Assembly: GCA_026398255.1 (NCBI GenBank)
Contig: JAPLTG010000015.1
Span: 1 to 64,000 of the forward strand
Reading direction: 5' to 3'
DNA: 64,000 nt
Origin: Verrucomicrobiota bacterium
Lineage (GTDB): Bacteria; Verrucomicrobiota; Verrucomicrobiia; Chthoniobacterales; Terrimicrobiaceae
Shown here: piece by piece, positions 61,296 through 64,000 of the stretch
How positions within the stretch are numbered: position 1 is the first letter of the stretch
How the letters are laid out: each line of letters begins with the position of its first letter
Translations under genes and position numbers: made by a program
The notes under the pieces: generated by a model
Databases searched by the model: none
Told to the model about the DNA's origin: nothing
What the model saw: only the letters and a program-made list of their open reading frames with translations

Positions 61296-64000
61296 ATGAA
61301 AAAAACCGCACTTATTCTCACCCTTTCACTCCTGCCGTTTGCAGGCCTCTGCGCCGCGGATTCCTCGTTGCGGTCTGAATTTCTCAATCCGCCCGACTCC
61401 TCGCGCCCGCGCACTTGGTGGCATTGGATGGATGACAAAGTCACCAAGGAGGGCATCACGAAAGACCTCGAGGCCATGAAAGCCATCGGCCTCAAGGGTG
61501 CCCATATTACCAATATCTGGCAGGGCGGACTGCCCGACGGAACAGCGGGTGACGCCTGCGTGCTCACGCCGCATTGGCTCGATTTGGTCGAACACGCCGC
61601 CAAGGAGTGCCAACGCCTCGGGCTGCAACTCGGCATGTCGAGCGCCTCGGGCTGCTCCGGTTCGGGCGGCCCATGGATCACACCGGAACTCTCCATGCAG
61701 GAAATCGTCTGGACCGCCACGCATGTCGAAGGAGGAAAACTCCAAACCATCGCCCTCCCCCAACCGCGCACCAACCATCATTACTACCGCGATGTCGCGG
61801 TGTTGGCTTTTCCTGCGCTGGAAGGCGACGGCCAGCCCGTGATGGACCTCAAGCCGAAGATCACATCGTCCGTTCCGGGTTTGAACTGGGCACCGGCATT
61901 GGATGGCAATCCCAAGACCTCGGTCGCACTGCCGCCAATCAAGCCGAATGAAAAATACTCCCTCATAATGGAGTTCGAGAAGCCCGTTCCGGTCCGCTCG
62001 CTCAATTTCCTCTATGTCGAAAAACAGGACAAAGACATCGAGGGATCCCTTTGGATCAGTGACGACGGAAAAAAATGGAACAAGCTCGTCAACTCGTATC
62101 CTTGGAAGTCCGAAGGCTCACCCGGCGAAGCCGAGCTGATCGATGCTTTCCCCGAAACGACCTCCCGGTTCGTGATGGTGAACTTCGAGCGCGCGAACCA
62201 AGGCTTTGATTTGCGTGAACTGAATTTCCAATCCGCACGCCTTGCGAAAATCAAAGAGAAGGCCGCCCGTATCCGGTCCGCACCGTTTATATCAGACCCG
62301 TCGAAGCAAGTCTTTGCCGACTCCCAAATCATCGCGCCCGACCAAATCCTCGACATCAGCGCCGACCTCATCGATGGCGGCGTGTTGCAAACGACGCTGC
62401 CCGCGGGTCGCTGGACGGTCCTGCGTTTCGGCCATACTTCGAACGGCAACAAAATCAAACCCGTCTCCGAGCGCTCGACCGGCTTGGAAGTCGACAAATT
62501 CAGCGCGGAGGCGCTGCAATACCATTTCGACCACGGAATGCTCGGCCAGGTTCGCAATCGCCTCGGCCCGCTTTTCGGGACGGTTTTCAAGGATGTGAAT
62601 ATCGATAGCTGGGAAGCCGGTTGCCAGACTTGGGGTGCGAAATTCCCCGCCGAGTTCCAGACGCGCAGAGGCTACGACATTACCAAGTGGCTCCCCGCCC
62701 TCACCGGCCGCATCGTGGGCAATCTCGACGAGACCGAGCGTTTCCTCTGGGACTACCGCCGCACCATTTCGGACCTCATCAACGAAAACTTCTACGGGGC
62801 GTTCCGGAAAATCCTCAATAGCCACGGCGTGTTGCTTGAAGCCGAAGCCCCCGGCATCGGAATGCCGATTCCCATCGACCAACTCCAAAGCCTCGGCATG
62901 GTCGACATCCCGCAGGGCGAATTCTGGCTCGGCGGCAAACTCAACCCCGGCGACCCGCCTTATGCCAAGGGCGGACAGGACAACACTAAGGAACCGGCTT
63001 GCGCCGCGCATACCTACGGGAAGCCGATCGTCTCCTGCGAGGCATTCACCGCGTTCGGCAAGGATGACGGTTGGACGCAACATCCGTTCCGCTTGAAGCC
63101 TTATGCCGACAAGCAATTTTGCAACGGGCTCAATGAAGTGGTCTTTCACCGCTACGCGCACCAACCCGACGACCGCGTGCCGGGCATGAGCCTCGGGCAG
63201 TTCGGCCTGAACTTCGAGCGCACGCTCACTTGGTGGAACCAAGGCCGCAGTTGGGTGGACTACCTCACACGCTGCCAGCACCTCCTCCGCCAAGGCCGCT
63301 TCCACGCCGATGTGCTCTACTACTACGGCCGCGATGTTCCCGGCAGCGCAGGGTATTTTGTGCCCGATGCCTTGGACCCCAGGAAGTCCATGAAACCCGT
63401 CCTGCCGACAGGGTATGATTACGATGTCTGCGACTCGACGATTTTCCAGCAGATCAAAATCGAAAACGGCGAAGTCGTCCTGCCAAGCGGCATGCGCTAC
63501 CGCTATCTCGTCCTACCCGACCACGCACGACTCCTCCCTGCGGATGTGAAGGAAATCAAACGCCTCGCCGAGGCCGGGGCCACACTCATCGGCCCCGCGC
63601 CCACCCGCTCGCCCTCGCTGGCGGACTTCCCGCAAGCTGATCAAACCGTTCGCACCCTGGCGGCGGAAATCTGGCCTGCCGATGGCAAACCCGGCGAGCG
63701 GCCCATTGGCAAAGGCCGCGTGATCACAGGCAAGTCGTTCGAGGAAATCCTCGCTGCAGACGGCTTGACGCCCGACTTTTCCTCACAAGCCTCCACCGAT
63801 GCAAAAATCCACTACATCCACCGCATCCTGCCTGAAGGCGACCTGTATTTCGTCTGCAACCTCCAGGACCGCGCCGAGACGGCAAAGCTCCGCTTCCGCA
63901 CCACAGGGCGCACCATGGAAATCTGGGATGCCGTGACCGGTGCCATCGTGAAAAATGTGGTCGCCACAGATGACGGGCAGGCCACCTCCGTCACCGTGCC
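61296..64000 (+). CDS. GH106 alpha-L-rhamnosidase, 3' end beyond window
   Basis: Open from ATG 61296 to the window end, 901 residues seen. Signal peptide (MKKTALILTLSLLPFAGLCA), then GH106 motifs: NPPDSSRPRTWWHWMDDKVT, IGLKGAHITNIW, GMSSASGCSGSGGPW, a discoidin-like insert (about 185-320: VPVRSLNFLYVEKQDKD), the barrel motifs KDVNIDSWEAGCQTW and VSCEAFTAFG, FHRYAHQPDDRVPGM and WWNQGRSWVDYLTRCQHLL. These parallel the LDSYEAG and GCEALTS motifs of the GH106 at 34491, although the two proteins are not close paralogs. It lies 8 bp after the isomerase gene. A C-terminal beta-sandwich is expected past base 64000. Confidence 0.9.
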   Translation, partial: MKKTALILTLSLLPFAGLCAADSSLRSEFLNPPDSSRPRTWWHWMDDKVTKEGITKDLEAMKAIGLKGAHITNIWQGGLPDGTAGDACVLTPHWLDLVEHAAKECQRLGLQLGMSSASGCSGSGGPWITPELSMQEIVWTATHVEGGKLQTIALPQPRTNHHYYRDVAVLAFPALEGDGQPVMDLKPKITSSVPGLNWAPALDGNPKTSVALPPIKPNEKYSLIMEFEKPVPVRSLNFLYVEKQDKDIEGSLWISDDGKKWNKLVNSYPWKSEGSPGEAELIDAFPETTSRFVMVNFERANQGFDLRELNFQSARLAKIKEKAARIRSAPFISDPSKQVFADSQIIAPDQILDISADLIDGGVLQTTLPAGRWTVLRFGHTSNGNKIKPVSERSTGLEVDKFSAEALQYHFDHGMLGQVRNRLGPLFGTVFKDVNIDSWEAGCQTWGAKFPAEFQTRRGYDITKWLPALTGRIVGNLDETERFLWDYRRTISDLINENFYGAFRKILNSHGVLLEAEAPGIGMPIPIDQLQSLGMVDIPQGEFWLGGKLNPGDPPYAKGGQDNTKEPACAAHTYGKPIVSCEAFTAFGKDDGWTQHPFRLKPYADKQFCNGLNEVVFHRYAHQPDDRVPGMSLGQFGLNFERTLTWWNQGRSWVDYLTRCQHLLRQGRFHADVLYYYGRDVPGSAGYFVPDALDPRKSMKPVLPTGYDYDVCDSTIFQQIKIENGEVVLPSGMRYRYLVLPDHARLLPADVKEIKRLAEAGATLIGPAPTRSPSLADFPQADQTVRTLAAEIWPADGKPGERPIGKGRVITGKSFEEILAADGLTPDFSSQASTDAKIHYIHRILPEGDLYFVCNLQDRAETAKLRFRTTGRTMEIWDAVTGAIVKNVVATDDGQATSVTV

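Overview
This 64-kb window is almost entirely a carbohydrate-active enzyme island. It holds about 25 large exported glycosidases, esterases and putative lyases, nearly all on the + strand. A Verrucomicrobiota chromosome is the best fit. The protein at 52885-55971 has the N-terminal and C-terminal signatures of Verru_Chthon cassette protein A, a large pseudopilin-like family. Many starts sit behind A-rich leaders without a clear Shine-Dalgarno. Base composition is moderately GC-rich, and there are no SusC/SusD pairs. I see no transporter, sulfatase, transcription factor, tRNA, rRNA, CRISPR array or insertion sequence.

Layout. 1-3046: the 3' part of a GH78 alpha-L-rhamnosidase running in another frame into a 5'-truncated EF-hand gene. 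3230-9698: two divergent GH2 genes around an intergenic region with two candidate operator sites; the + strand gene is frameshifted. 9780-34230: a tightly packed + strand run of GH43, DUF5703/GH95-like, GH2, GH2, GH78, a beta-propeller glycosidase, a LamG protein, an SGNH esterase, an MGH1-like glycosidase, a second DUF5703/GH95-like enzyme and a beta-helix protein. 34491-37853: a GH106 rhamnosidase. 38080-49686: an esterase, then a two-gene unit (clan GH-D-like alpha-galactosidase plus SGNH-GH95 fusion) present twice, with a GH2 fragment between the copies. 49823-52884: a membrane EF-hand protein translationally coupled to a GH78-like enzyme. 52885-56694: Verru_Chthon A, a cysteine-less redoxin, and a leftover Verru_Chthon A 3' end. 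56741-64000: a large LamG protein, a sugar isomerase of the L-arabinose/L-fucose isomerase type, and a second GH106 cut by the window edge.

Working together (inference): three GH78, two GH106, two GH95, two DUF5703, GH2, GH43 and GH-D-like enzymes plus an esterase point to stepwise exo-trimming of a branched, acetylated heteroglycan rich in L-rhamnose, galactose and L-fucose or L-galactose. A rhamnogalacturonan or algal/bacterial exopolysaccharide would fit. The absence of sulfatases argues against ulvan or fucoidan. The isomerase would begin cytoplasmic use of a released sugar.

The most unusual feature is genome plasticity. The window contains paralogous enzymes and at least seven orphan gene ends: leader peptides, N-terminal or C-terminal stubs, and chimeras. 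It also has several proteins whose catalytic residues are missing (an SGNH domain in two paralogs, and a redoxin), a LamG domain with its halves in reversed order inside a glycosidase, a gene spacer built only of a 9-bp tandem repeat, and a recurring TGGCYAGGNTG intergenic motif.
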